Assembly (NCBI GenBank): GCA_945643635.1
Contig: CALZFC010000030.1
Coordinates: 950,501 to 1,014,500, forward strand
Origin: Allodiplogaster sudhausi
Taxonomy: Eukaryota > Nematoda > Chromadorea > Rhabditida > Diplogasteridae
DNA: 64,000 bases
Reading direction: 5' to 3'
Shown one piece after another: positions 36,230-48,709 of the stretch. Position 1 is the stretch's first letter; each line of letters begins with the position of its first letter. The notes under the pieces are model-generated. The model did no database searches and was not told the origin of the DNA. It saw only the letters and a program-made list of their open reading frames with translations. Position numbers and translations under genes: made by a program.

Positions 36230-39200
36230 TTACCCGAAAGCTTGCCAGCTACTAAAAATAATGCGCACAATTACAACAGATGAAAAGAAGAAAGATTGGT
36301 GGAAATTTTTATTTCCATTTCGGCCTTCGCAATCCTTGCTGTTTGCTGCCGTGCGAATGAACGGGCAATCCTGGTGTAAACTTATTTAGTTAATTTTAAT
36401 ATGTGAATTTAAAATAAAGTAGTCTGAAAATTGTAGAAACATTTGCTATTTTCATCGGTTTTAATACTTCTTTTCTTTATTTTTATCTACTTTAATTTAA
36501 TACAACATATCCGACAACCTTATCGGGACACTCGAGCTCCTCCGCGGTGTCTAGGAATTGGTCGTTCGTCGCGCGCTTTCCCGCACTCCCAACCGGCGAG
36601 AGAAGGGCACGCCAGAGATTCTTCGCCACGAGACTGGAGAGAGCGTGAAAGAGAGAGAGAAAGAGAGAGTGAGAGACAGAGAGAAAAAGAGAGAGGGAGG
36701 ATGGAGGGAGAGCGAAAAAGAGAAAGAGAGAGAGATAGAGAGAGAGAACGAGCGAAAGAAAAAAAGAGAGAAAGATATAAATGGTTTGACAGGAAACTTG
36801 AAAGACAGAAAGGAGAGATACAAATGTATGCATTCCAAGCAAAGGTGTATGTATTATGACTGACTTATTGCCAAACTTGCTGAGATGGAAGATATCTTGT
36901 GCCAGGAAGTCGGCGAGGTAGAATTCTTTCTGAAATAACACTTTTTATTATTTCAATTACCCAAATCGGAAACTGGAGTATCATTTGGATTGAAAAAGAA
37001 ATGCAAAATTGAAACCGTCCGCAGTGGCTCGTAGAGATCGTCAAAGATGTGCTGGACGACTACGGTAAAGTTCTCTGATTCGAATTCCCGCTCTTTTTCG
37101 ATCTCGTCCACAACTCGTCGATATCCATCGACGTATCCTTGGCCGATGGGCGCAAAGCCGGGCAAAGGCTCGGATCACTGAATGGGAAACGAGTTGCTGA
37201 ATAGGCATCGTTTTACGGTTTCTTAATTATATATCTCATTGAAGACATTTAGATTTTTTAAATAAGAAGTTTGGCCTTTAAAAGCTGTGATAAAAATAAA
37301 GTAATTTAATTAATGCTAGCTAAAAAATAATTTATAATATGCACGTAAGTCTTGACTTTAATATTGCCAACCGATACAGCTGCTCGTGTGCGAGCATAGT
37401 GAGATTCATGTTCCAGATCTGGACGATGGAGACGATGGTCCGAGGCATTTTGCTCGCCATCATCCGAAGAGTATCTCGCAAGTAGTTCTTGTACATGGTG
37501 GCTGTTGTCGCGGTCTGCAAAAGAGAGATATTAGTTGTAAACAATACTTGTTCTTACTTAGAGCAATATGTACGGACTACATGCATAAATTTCTGCATGT
37601 AGAAACCTTGTGGAACGAATATTAATTTTTGTAGGTAAAAATTGCAGGTATGTATATTATTAGATTCGTTATATGTTTTTATTTAGCATTAGATCGAAGT
37701 CGATTACTGTAAGTTTTTATGCAGGTTAATAAGCTCAACATGCAGCTCTACACTCTTAAACGTGAACAAACGCACAATGTGACTGCCACACTCGTTCATG
37801 ATGTCATTCGTGCCGATGAACATGTTCACAAGCTTCCACTGCTTCTGGCTCTCCTGACAAAGCCGTTTATGGGCGCTCAGTAGAAAGGTCGTTAGGCATC
37901 AGAGTTTGGATGAGAGAAAAAACAATATATCAACTCAAATCTTGCCAAACACCCAACCGGATACTGCTCGAGTCGCTTGATCAGCTCCTCTGCTTGCCGC
38001 GGGAAATCGTCGCTGCGACGGCCTGGAACAGCGACGTTGAGCTTCGTGTGCTCGGGTTCCATTCCGATTCCTGTCGCGAAATATGTAAATGTACATAGAT
38101 TCGCTACTAGTTTGCAAATTGTACTTTGACACTTCGCATTTTGATTTGATCCCTAGAGTCTATTAAATCGTTCCGGCAGTTGTTTGTCGGGATCGCGAAT
38201 GCATTCTTCGCCGCTACAAGACAATCTATAAAATCTCCAATCGTTTCCAGGAGAAGAAATAGTATTAGCGGGACAGTTAGACAATTATTCAACCGACTAA
38301 ATAGAGTTGGAAGATTGTTAGAGCAATTTATGCTCCACTTATTTGAATCGTTTATAAACGAGTGCCGGAGACCTATTATTTCTGTACTGGCTTTTCACCT
38401 TGCTTGTGACTAGCTTGTGTCCTCCACTTGTTGCCAAATCTCTGTCTAATAAACCTTTGTATATTAAAACTCTTTGTCTTTCTATACACAAAGGGAGGGA
38501 TGGGCATTAATAAGGCTAATAAACAACACTGAACGCCGCTCTTCGACAATTCCAGTGGAGAAGCCGGCGACGCGGCTGCCGTTCAGGCTGCGTAGAATGT
38601 CTAAAAATGAGAGCGGCTTAAAACGAATATAAATTGCGAAATTGATGAAAAGTTAGAGAAGAAATGAAAGAGAGAGAACCGGAGGGTTGCGCAAGTTATA
38701 TTTTTTCTATTTAACAGTCATAAAATCAAATTTCCCATCACAAAATTAATGTAAAATTTAAATTAAATATTGAGAGTGCTCTCATACTCGGAATGGTGAC
38801 ATGCGTCGCGAGACTCTCATCGCCGCCCTGATCGAAGGAGTTGCCGAGAAAGCATGTTTTTTCATCGCCTCTCATCTTTGGCTGTGAAGCATTCGCCGAA
38901 ATAAACCCCACCTTAAAGTAGTAAAAAAATTCAATTTTGAATTCGCGCGCTTTTTTGCCTGATCAAAAGATGAAGGATTTATAGTGTTGAGACTACAATT
39001 ATCAGGAAAATCTAGATTTATGACGGTTGAATTTTGTGCTTATTTAAAGAGTAGAAATAATAGCGATAAAAATGCGTAAAAATCATGCACGAGACAGGTG
39101 TTCAACGACCTGCCCAAACCTACCGTAATGGAGTCGCCCAACGCCGCGATGAGACCAATGTCGGCGGGGCGCACGCGGTGCACGCTGTCAGGCGGCGTCG

Positions 39201-39339
39201 GGCTCAACGCGAGAAGAGCCGTAGAGCAGTGGTCGAGGCGGCCGCCGATCGATGGGCGGAAGGCGGGCCTTGGAGTCTCTACGGCGGCGAAGGCAGTCGC
39301 CGCCAGAACGACGGCGACCAGCAAAGCGACGGTCCGCAT
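36230..39339 (-). pseudogene. GDSL lipase copy B, inactivated
   Basis: Minus-strand exons correspond one to one with copy A: 39339-39124, 38911-38788, 38600-37958 (interrupted), 37853-37776, 37514-37372, 37177-37016, 36929-36865, 36633-36519 and 36370-36230. GDSIT, GTND and the DIFH block are still recognisable. Two breaks are clear. A 477-bp solo LTR lies inside exon 3; without it and one target-site copy the exon has the same 161-bp length as in A. Exon 6 is 162 bp instead of 163, because one C is missing from the run after GCCTTTG, which shifts the frame. The signal peptide (MRTVALLVAVVLAATAF) is closer to that of the aspartic protease than to lipases A and C. Confidence 0.85.
38072..38548 (+). 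mobile_element. Solo LTR inserted in exon 3 of lipase B
   Basis: Begins TGTCG and ends CGACA, with an exact 5-bp target duplication ATTCC at 38067-38071 and 38549-38553. AATAAA occurs near its right end on the plus strand. TG...CA ends plus a 5-bp duplication are the hallmark of LTR retroelements (BEL/Pao or Gypsy type); no internal region is present. Confidence 0.85.
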
Positions 39340-39899
39340 TACCTGGCAAAGCCAAAAAAACCTTTTAATTTCGCGCGCTTCAACAGAATTTTTCTAAGAC
39401 ATCTAGAGAAAAATTCAAGGGAATTACTGTGCTCCTGTACAATAGTTAGAAACTATTTTATTCCAATCTTTCGAAGCACACATGTCTCTCCTGATTTCTC
39501 TCTCTTTCTCTCTCTCTCTCTCTCGGTTGTATTCGAGCTCCCCCATCTCTCTCCCATTCTCTCTTTTTCTCTGACTCTCTCATTCTCGAACACTCTACTA
39601 ACTCGCTCTCGCTTGACTACTTCACTTTTTGCGCATATTACTTTAGGTAATTTTAGAATGCTGCAAAGTGCACCCAAGGTTCTCCTCGGCTTCTCCTTAT
39701 CAGCCTGAATACAGTTTCTCCTCCGCTTCTCCTCCTTATCAGCCAGTGCACAGAAGAAAGACAGATGCCAATTTGCCCGCGAATCAGCTGAATATTGTGC
39801 CGCTCAAGAGTTCTATTAAAAAAAAAAACGGAAGAAGACAAAACAAGGACACGATGAAACATAACGACGCAACCAAGGCTTTCAAAGGAGAGAAAGCAA

Positions 39900-40015
39900 A
39901 AGGACGATGGGAATTAATTAAAATAATTAGAATCCGTAATCCCTTCTTAAACAAGAACTCACATCGAGTGCACTGGAGTCGCACTTTAATAGACTATCAT
40001 AAGCGCCAAGGAGAA
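39900..40015 (-). promoter_or_regulatory. Promoter block upstream of lipase B
   Basis: On the minus strand a TATTAAAG (39984-39991) precedes TGCGACTCCAGTGCACTCG and a TTGTTTAAGAAGGGATTACG stretch. The arrangement matches the blocks at 28.7 kb and 56.7 kb. About 650 bp of repeat separates it from the ATG. Confidence 0.6.
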
Positions 40016-40289
40016 TGTCTCTCTCATTCTCTCTTTCTTTCTATCTCACTCCTTCTCTCTCTCTCTCTCTTTCTCACAGTTTTTATCACTTTCTGATCTT
40101 TGTTTCTTCCCTGATCTCTCAATCGGTTGTATGCGAGCTCCCGCCATCTTTCACTCTCTCTCTCACTCTCTCTCTCACTCTCTCTCTCTTTCTCTCGCGC
40201 CCTCTTTCTCTCACTCTCATTCTCAAACATCTCTCGCACTCTCTTGACAACTTCACTTTTGCCGCTTATTTTCTTAAATATGAATTTTT

Positions 40290-41470
40290 TGAATGCTGCA
40301 AAGTTCTCCCAAGCTTGTCCTTATCAGCCTGTTGACAATGGCTTGGAAGGAAGACGGATGCCAGTTTCTCTTTTTGTCTATGACAAAGAGTGTCGCTCGG
40401 CACTTTTCCAGAGTTTTTGACAGTCGTTTGGAGAAAGTTCGACTTCTGGTTACGGCCGCGAGTCAGCTGACAATTCTCCTTATCAGCTCTCCTTATCAGC
40501 CAGTTTACAATGGCTTGGAACGAAGACAGCCGTATGCTATTAATCTGATAAAAGTGGTGGCAGTTTCACAAAAACGTTGATGACCATTTCAGCTAAAGTA
40601 GCTTTAGTTTTCGGTGCTTTAAGAGAGAAAGATAAAGAGGGAGCGAGAGAGACAGATGCAGAAAGGAAGAAGAGGGATAGAGGTGAGTGATGGAAGGGGA
40701 GAGAAGGGAACAAGGATAGTGTGGGAAGAAAGAAAGTACAGCATGTGATGTATGAAGAGGAACAAGGAAAAAAATGTGCAAGATGAGGTATTTCCCACCT
40801 TCCTAACTCTTCGCTCTTTCTCTCTCTCTCTCTTTCTCTCTTTCTCTCCCTCTCATTCTCAAAAACTTAATCTCTTGCACTAATTTGAATCTTCACTTCT
40901 TGCTGCTAATTACCCTCTAACGTTTACCTTTCATTATGTCTCTCTCATTCTCCCTCACTTCTTATTCTCTCAAGCTCTCTCATTCCCCATCTCTCTCGCT
41001 GTTTCTCCCTCCCTCTCATTTTCTCTCTCTCTCTTTCCGCTTATTGCTCAATTGTTCAGCTGCTTTCCACTGCTTGTCACGTGTTTGATCATCTTTTGAA
41101 GTTTTCAGCCCATAAAATGTGAAGTGCACTTTTGCCATCATCTTCATTTTGATTCTATGTTAGCGCAAAAGAGAATAAAGTCGGAAGGAAACTTTGGAAC
41201 GACATAAATGACCATGGAAACTATGATGTCCGAAAGGAGGTATCGAAGAAGAATGCCCGCACTGCTTGATAGGGATTCTTACATTTGATCTTTTCCGTCA
41301 AAACGAAAAAGAATTTGTATTTGATATGATCAAGGATTTGAAGGAGGCAAAGATCGCTGAAGAGAGCAAAAAAAGTGTCAGAAAATGAGAAGAAGAAAAA
41401 AAAAACTGTGTCTTGACAGCTTCTGCAATCATATCAGCCAGTTCACGTTGCCTCGGAAGAAAGACAGATA
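40290..41470. repeat. Dispersed repeat block (copy 2 of 20830-22210)
   Basis: Contains inverted copies of segments from 20.8-22.2 kb plus several units of the GAAACTGGCATCCGTCTTCC family, with CT tracts at about 40010-40250 nearby and 40800-41040. No gene seen. Confidence 0.55.
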
Positions 41471-41610
41471 CCAATTTGCACGCGAGTCAGCTTAATCTGA
41501 ATAGTGCGCTGCACAAGTGCGAAGATAGGTCTATAAAATCATAAGGAATCGGTTTATTGGAGAGAAATCGAAAAGTTACCAAAAATATGTTTATGAAAAC
41601 TGGCTCCTTT

Positions 41611-41658
<48 letters not shown>

Positions 41659-41787
41659 GAGGGAGGTAGAGAGCAAGATGGCGTAGCGCGTATTCTACCG
41701 ATAGAGGGAGCGAGAGGGGGGGGGGAGAGGGAGAGGGAGAGGGAGGAAGAGAGGTTGGGGGAAAAATATAAATTACCCGAAATCATG

Positions 41788-44552
41788 TCAGCTATTAAAA
41801 GGAATGAACACAATTACAACCAATGAAAAGAAGAAATATTGGTGAAAATTTTTATTTCCATTTCCGGTTACACAATCCTTGCTGTTTGCTGCCGTGCGAA
41901 TGAACGGGCAATCCTGGAATAAATTAATTTATTTAATTTTACTGTGAAAATAAAGTAGTCTGAAAATTGGCGCAAAAATTCGCTATTTTCATCGATTTTA
42001 ATACTTCTTTACTTTATTTTTATCTACTTTAATTTAATACAACATATCCGACAACCTTATCGGGACACTCGAGCTCCTCCGCGGTGTCTACGAATTGGTC
42101 GTTCGTCGCGCGCTTTCCCGCACTCCCAACCGGCGAGAGAAGGGCACGCCAGAGATTCTTGGCCACGAGACTGGAGAGGGAGAGAGAGAGAGAAAGAGAG
42201 AGAGGGATAGAGAGAGAGAGAGGGAGGATGAAAGAGAGAGATAGAGAGAGAGAGAGAGAAGCACGCCAGAGATTCTTGGCCACGAGACTGGAGAGAGAGC
42301 GCGAGAGAGAGAGAGAGAGTGAAGAAAAGAGGAAAAATAGAACGATTTAAATGAGAGGAAATTTGATAAAGAAAATCAGACGATATCAAAAATATATTTT
42401 AGATATTATGACTGACTTGTTGCCAAACTTGCTGAGATGGAAGACATCTTGTGCCAGGAAGTCAACAAAGTAACTTCCTTCCTGAAATATCAGTTTTTAT
42501 TATCTTACTAAGCGAACTCTACATAAATCTAGAGAACTACATACATATTTCTAGATAAAAAAAAACAATCCAAACAACCCGCAGAGGCTCGTAGAGATCG
42601 TCAAAGATGTGCTGGGCGACTACGGTAAAGTTCTCCGATTCGAATTCCCGCTCTTTTTCGATCTCGTCCACAACTCGTCGATATCCATCGACGTATCCTT
42701 GGCCGATGGGCGCGAAGCCGGGGCAACGGCTTGGATCACTGAATGGGAAAAGAGTGAATAAATATGCATGATTACCTATATCTCAATGAATTCATATATA
42801 TGTATGTATGTATGTACATTTATAGTACGAAGTTATACATTAAAAAAGTATCCGAATTCAAAAAAATAAAGCAATCTAATCAACGCAAGCTAAAAATATT
42901 TTATAATGAACACGAAAGACTTGACTCTAATATTGTTTACCGATACAGCTGTTCCTTTGCAAGCATCGTGAGATTCATGTTCCAGATCTGGACGATGGAA
43001 ACGATGGTTCGAGGCATTTTGCTCGCCATCATCCGAAGAGCCTCTCGCAAATAGTTCTTGTACATCGTGGCTGTCGTGGCGTTCTGCAAAAGATAGACAT
43101 CTTTTAAAAGATGAGCACAGTAAAAATTGATGAAAATGATGTCAAAACTAAAAAAAAATTTCTTTAATTTTATAAAGAACAAATGATGTGACAGACTATT
43201 ACCAAGGAACTAATTATTGTAATAAATAGTTGTTCTTAGGGCAATATATACATGTGTACATCCATACGTATTTGTACGTAAAAACGTAGTCGAATAAGTA
43301 TGGGTTTTTTTAATTTATGTAAAAAAAAATACAAGTACAAGTGGGTATACTAGATTTGTCATATATTTTCCACATTGAATCGAAGTCGATAACTGTAAGT
43401 TAAAGCAGCTTTAGCCTTATAAGCTCAACAAGCAGCTTTACAAGGCCTATTAACAGCTATACAAGCGTGAGCACTCTTAAACGTGAAGAAACTAACTATA
43501 TGACTGCCGCACTCGTTCATGATGTCGTTGGTGCCGATGAACATGTGTACAAGCTTCCACTGCTTCCGGCTCTCCTGTCAAAGCCATTTATGGATCAGAG
43601 TTTGATCCTGCCAAACACACAACCGGACAAACAATAACAAATAAAATATTCTATCCAGACACCCAACCGGATACTGCTCGAGTCGCTTGATCAGATCCTT
43701 CGCTTGCCGCGGGAAATCATCGCTGCGGCGGCCTGCGACAGCGACATTAAGCTTCGTGTGTTCGATTTCATCTCCGATTCCGGTGTAAAAGCCCGCCAGG
43801 CGGCTGCCGTTCAGACTGCGTAGAATGTCTAAATATTAGAGCGTGTGAAAAATGAATTATAAAATGCGAGATTGACGAGACAGAGAGAGAGAGAGAGAGA
43901 GGAGAGAGAGAAAGAGAACGATAAGGAGAGATAGAATTTAAAAGAAGGGTTGTGCTAGTTTTTCTCTAGTTTTGTTTGAAAAAAAATGCAAATTCCCATT
44001 TAAAAAAAATAATTTAAACTTTAAATTAAATATTGCACTCATACTCGGAATGGTGATATGCGTCGCGAGACTCTGATCGCCGCCCTGATCGAAGGAGTTG
44101 CCGACAAACCATATTGGTCCTTCCCTCACTTTTGGCAGTGAAGCATTCGCCGAAAGATACCCCACCTTAAAGGAGCCAAAAATCAATTTTGAATTCGCGC
44201 GCCTTTTTGCCTGATCAAAAGGTGAAAATCAAAATTTATTACGGTTGAGTGTTTGTGCATATTTAACAGAAGAGTGGAAATAATAGCGATAAAATATGTA
44301 CAATGATCTGCCCAAACCTACCGTAATGGAGTCGCCCAACGCCGCGATGAGACCAATGTCGGCGGGGCGCACGCGGTGCACGCTGTCAGGCGGCGTCGGA
44401 CTCGACGCGAGAAGAGCCGCAGAGCAGTGGTCGAGGCGGCCACCGATAGATGGACGGAAGGCGGGCTTTGGAATCTCTGTGAGTGACGTCACGTCGTAGG
44501 AGGCGAAGGCCGTCGCCGCCAGGACGGCGAGCAGCCCTGCGACGGCCCGCAT
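41788..44552 (-). CDS. GDSL lipase / phospholipase B-like enzyme, copy C
   Basis: Nine minus-strand exons, 44552-44322, 44165-44045, 43828-43668, 43574-43497, 43083-42941, 42738-42576, 42482-42418, 42170-42056 and 41913-41788, join in frame to 400 residues with no break. Ser75 in GDSIT, GTND at 185-188, and Asp311/His314 in DVFH form the SGNH catalytic set. The protein is close to copy A throughout, including the signal peptide (MRAVAGLLAVLAATAFA) and the hydrophobic C-terminal tail. The intron before exon 8 is almost all GA/CT repeat and contains a second copy of the first 30 bp of exon 8 (about 42258-42296), a local duplication that also copies the acceptor. It should be functional if expressed; its promoter block (44755-44865) has lost the TATA box. 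Confidence 0.85.
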
Positions 44553-44754
44553 TACCTGGCAAAGCAAAAAAAAACTACGTTTTGAATTCGCGCGCTTTGA
44601 CAAATTTGTTTTTAGACTCTTACCGAGAGAAAAATTCAAGTGAATTATTGTGCTCCTCATAATAATAGTTAGAATCTTTTATATTTCAATCTATCGATCC
44701 TCACGTGTCTCTAATGGTAAGCGAAAAAAATAATATAAATAATTTATTAAAATA

Positions 44755-44865
44755 AGACGATGGGAATCAGAGGAATACCGTAATCACTTCTGAAACGAGT
44801 ACTCACTTCGAGTGGAGTCGCCCCTATCTTGGCAACAAGAAGCGTTCAAGAGAATGTCACTCTCT
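44755..44865 (-). promoter_or_regulatory. Degenerate promoter block upstream of lipase C
   Basis: Aligns on the minus strand with the blocks at 28.7, 39.9 and 56.7 kb (GCGACTCCACTCGAAGTGAG), but the TATA position reads GATAGGGG. Confidence 0.5.
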
Positions 44866-45002
44866 CTCCCTCACTCTTTCTCTCTCATTCTCACTTGATC
44901 GCTCTTTGAATCTCACTTATCACTTTCTCATCTTTTTTTTCTTCCATGATACCCTTTCTCTCTCTCTCTTTCTCTCTCTCTATCAGTTGTTTGCGAGCTC
45001 CC

Positions 45003-45047
<45 letters not shown>

Positions 45048-45592
45048 ACACTTTCATTCTCAAACACTCTATCGCTCGCGTTCTCTTGACTACTTCACTC
45101 TTCGCCAGTTATTAATTCAGATAATTTTAGAATGCTGCAAAGTATATCCAAGCTTCTCCTCGACTTCTCCTTATCAGCCAGATTACAATGGCTTGGAAGG
45201 AATACAACCCTGCTCCTAATGTTGATCTCTTGATAACAGTTGTGCCAGTTTCACAAAAAGTTGATAACCATTTCAGCTCACCATAAAGTTGCATTATTTT
45301 CGGAGTGAAATATAATTCATATCAAGTTAACGCATTCAACTCTTTCCAAAATATGTGACATTACTTGGATTAGATCACTAGACATGCAAATGCTTGGGCA
45401 ACCACGCTATCCACGAAACTATGCTGCTAACTTTAATGTACTGTACTGTAAATGTTGATGCAGTTTGTAACACGTACGAAATCTGAAGAGAATTTGAATC
45501 ACGTTTCAATTCTCCAAGTAGCAATTTCCCGGGCAGAATCTAGAACGGCCATACCTGTTAAAGTTCTGGATATAGAAAGGGACTTTCTGAGG

Positions 45593-46660
45593 GTAGTAAA
45601 CTGGATAGCCAGTTTTCTTGACAACCGTACTTTCTCAGTTCGTGTAAATAAGACCCTATCTAAGCCCCGTAATGTAATAAGCGGAATACCTCAAGGCACA
45701 GTTATTGGTCCCCTCCTCTTCATCGTCTACACTGCCGACCTCCCTTTAGTCTCCTCTCATGGCGCAACTGCTCGCTGCTTCGCTGACGATCTTAAAATAT
45801 TTCGGTCTTTCCCTCCCTCTCAAACCAATCCCGATCTCCAGTCCGCTATCGACGTAGTCGCTATTTGGGCAGATACCTGGCAACTTCCCCTCGCCGCTGA
45901 CAAATGCTCTGTACTCCACATTGGTAGAAATAATCCTCGAATCGCTTATACGCTTAACGGCACTCCTCTCTCTTCGGTCGATTCCATTCGTGATCTAGGT
46001 ATAATTATCGATGACCGCTTATCATTTTCTTTACATTGTAATAAAATAGCCAATTCTGCCCTCGCTAAGGCACATCTCATCCTTCGGTCACTCCGCACTC
46101 GTAATAAGAATGTCCTTTTATCTGCTTATACCATCTATGTCCGTTCCATATTAGAAAATTGTACGACTGTCTATTCTCCTCACTTACTAAAAGATAACCG
46201 CGTTTTAGAAAAGGTCCAGAATTTCTTCTCACGAGCAATTTTCCGGCGATGTTATGGTTATGCTGCATTGTCCGTCCCTCCCAGCGAGGAAAGGAACCGC
46301 ATCCTTTCCCTCCCTTCTCTTAGAGCGCGCCGGGAAGATTTTAATTTCACCCTTGCTCGTCGCCTGATATTTGGACATAGAAAACTGTGCCTTAAACACT
46401 CCCATCACTTCCATTTTCGTCATTCGCGAACTCGTGGTCTTTCATTTAAGCTAGCTTACCCAACATGTCGATCGAAAGTTCGTTCTCACTCCTTCTTTAT
46501 TCGCGCCGCCAAGTTATTTAATTCTATCGCCCACAATAAGCCTTCGGTTGGATTATAATCTGTCCATTAAGTTCATACATATTCTTTTATTCCATTTATT
46601 TCATTTGCTAAATTTTCACTCCACGTATCACTACGGTGTGCGTAAATAAAGTATAAAGTA
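45593..46660 (+). mobile_element. 5'-truncated non-LTR retrotransposon (reverse transcriptase)
   Basis: An open frame to 46558 encodes the second half of a reverse transcriptase: SGIPQGTVIGPLLFIVYTAD, the FADD catalytic box near 45780, DLGIIIDDRLSF, and a thumb and C-terminal region typical of Jockey/CR1-like LINEs. No endonuclease or 5' half is present, so it is a dead-on-arrival copy. Downstream, TAAAGTATAAAGTATAAG repeats at about 46645-46662 look like the element's 3' tail. The 47 residues before 45593 are not obviously part of it. Confidence 0.8.
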
Positions 46661-46919
46661 TAAGTACAATCACTACATTTTTCAGAGTTCTTGACAGTTG
46701 TTTGAAAAAGAAAAGTTCGAGCTCGGGTTATTGCAAGAAACTTTTTGAGGGCCACGAGTCAGCTGATTATTACGGCGCACAAGCGCATCGAGAGTTGTTT
46801 GAAATCATAGTGAGTCAGCTCCTTGGAGAGAAATTGACAAGTGATAAAAAAAATATGTTGGCGGAAACAAGATTCTGGCCCCGAAAATTGCTACTTGCAT
46901 CACATTAATTGCGACCAAC

Positions 46920-48706
46920 ATACAGTACCGCCCAACATCCAGGGGTCATGGATGCAACGGATGCAACGGTTGCATCCTTAAGATCCATGCGAATTGTGGC
47001 TTGTACAGGCAACGAAAATATTCCATATTACATTTTTCTGAATGTGAATTTTTTCTCTACCGACTGAATCTATCCAATTCATAAAATACTCAACTTTTTT
47101 ACGCGAAGATTTGTGTGCAATGTAAGTCCAAATGGTGTGCAAGGAATAGTGTGCAAAGCTGTGTATTGTACTTTTCTTTAAATTTTGGTAGGTTTCCATG
47201 AATTTTCTTCTTTTTTTGCTGATCTGAGAACTGAAAAGAGGTAATCAGCATTGCAATTAATGCAAAGGAGGAGGCAAAAGAAGACTGACAAAATATAGCA
47301 AACAAAAGTGGAAGTAATTGGCACAAATCGGAATCGAACTCCAGCCCTTCTGCTCATGCTCGAATATTCATACCAATTCTCCACTCACCCATTTTGTTTT
47401 TCAGCTCGAAGAATTTTAGCTAGCATTTTGACTTCGTTTTTATTAGCTGTTTTCTTTATACACACAACACTTGGTTATCTCCTAGCCCGGATTAACGAAC
47501 AGAGAGTATGAAAACGCCGGCTATCATAGGGTGCGCGCCGGTTTGGACTTAATCATCTTTCTATCGCATCACGGTCAGGGCGACCGTGGCGTAGCTGTGC
47601 CAAAAACATATTCAAAATGGCGCGAAAATTTAAGAATTTTGAAGTCGGTTGGGTGATCTTCTGAAATATTTCTGCCCAGTTCGAAAGCGAAAATTGTCTG
47701 ATGGTTTCTAATGATATGCACTGGGTGTGGCAGACAAGGCCTCCACTGTTGTTTACAAATCAATTGGAGACCTCCACTGTTGTTTACAAATCAAAACATT
47801 TGTGCCATGATGGCTGGTTGGTTGTGGCTCACACGGCTAGTGTAACCTGTGAGAGATCGGTTCCGCCATGACGTCTAACGTTTTGCACATTCGGTTTTTT
47901 ATAAACCTCCTTACAATTAGATTCTTTTTTTTTGCTTGGAATCCTTATGGCCAGAAATATTTCAGAAGATCACCCAACCGACTTCAAAATTCTTAAATTT
48001 TCGCGCCATTTTGAATATGTTTTTGGCATAGCTACGCCACGGTCGCCCTGACCGTGATGCGATAGAAAGATGATTAAGTCCAAACCGGCGCGCACCCTAT
48101 GATAGCCGGCGTTTTCATACTCTCTGTTCGTTAATCCGGGCTAGGAGATAACCAAGTGTTGTGGGTATAAAGAAAACAGCTAATAAAAACGAAGTCAAAA
48201 TGCTAGCTAAAATTCTTCGAGCTGAAAAACAACATGGGTGAGTGGAGAATTGGTATGAATATCCGAGCATGAGCAGAAGGGCTGGAGTTCGATTCCGCTT
48301 TGTGCCAATTACTTCCACTTTTGTTTGCTATATTTTGTCAGTCTTCTTTTGCCTCCTCCTTTGCATTAATTGCACTGCTTGTACCTCTTTTCAGTTCTCA
48401 GATCAGCAAAAAAAGAAGAAAATTCATGGAAACCTACCAAAATTTAAAGTAAAGTACAATACACAGCTTTGCACACTATTCCTTGCACACCATTTGGACT
48501 TGCATTGCACACAAATCTTCGCGTAAAAAAATTGAGTATTTTATGAATTGGATAGATTCAGTCGATAGAGAAAAAAATTCACATTCAGAAAAATGTAATA
48601 TGGAATATTTTCGTTGCCTGTACAAGCCACAATTCGCATGGATCTTAAGGATGCAACCGTTGCATCCGTTGCATCCATGACCCCTGGATGTTGGGCGGTA
48701 CTGTAT
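46920..48706. mobile_element. Foldback element with two 755-bp inverted arms
   Basis: The left arm 46920-47674 and right arm 47952-48706 are near-perfect reverse complements of equal length around a 277-bp centre. The ends read TACAGTACCGCCCAACATCC and its complement. Each arm carries a tRNA-like stretch (A-box TGGGTGAGTGGAGAATTGG, B-box GGAGTTCGATTCC). The centre has a 30-bp direct repeat (CTCCACTGTTGTTTACAAAT). No transposase. Confidence 0.85.
47310..47392 (-). other. tRNA-like segment in the left foldback arm
   Basis: A- and B-box-like motifs spaced as in a tRNA; the matching copy in the right arm is at 48234-48316 on the plus strand. It could act as an internal Pol III promoter. Not a complete cloverleaf. 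Confidence 0.35.
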
Positions 48707-48709
48707 ATC

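Larger units (their letters stand above)
31950..39830. repeat. Large inverted duplication carrying lipase genes A and B
   Basis: Left arm about 31950-35495 and right arm about 35955-39830 are reverse complements over the 5' flank, all nine exons and the 3' flank. The right arm is longer by a 477-bp inserted LTR. The centre (35500-35950) contains a copy of the 27240-type repeat. Exon lengths match except exons 1, 2 and 9 and the one-base loss in exon 6 of B. Confidence 0.8.

Noticed and set aside
39085..39708. Plus-strand frame of 207 codons over lipase B exon 1
   Set aside because: Antisense of the conserved lipase exon, running into repeat sequence.
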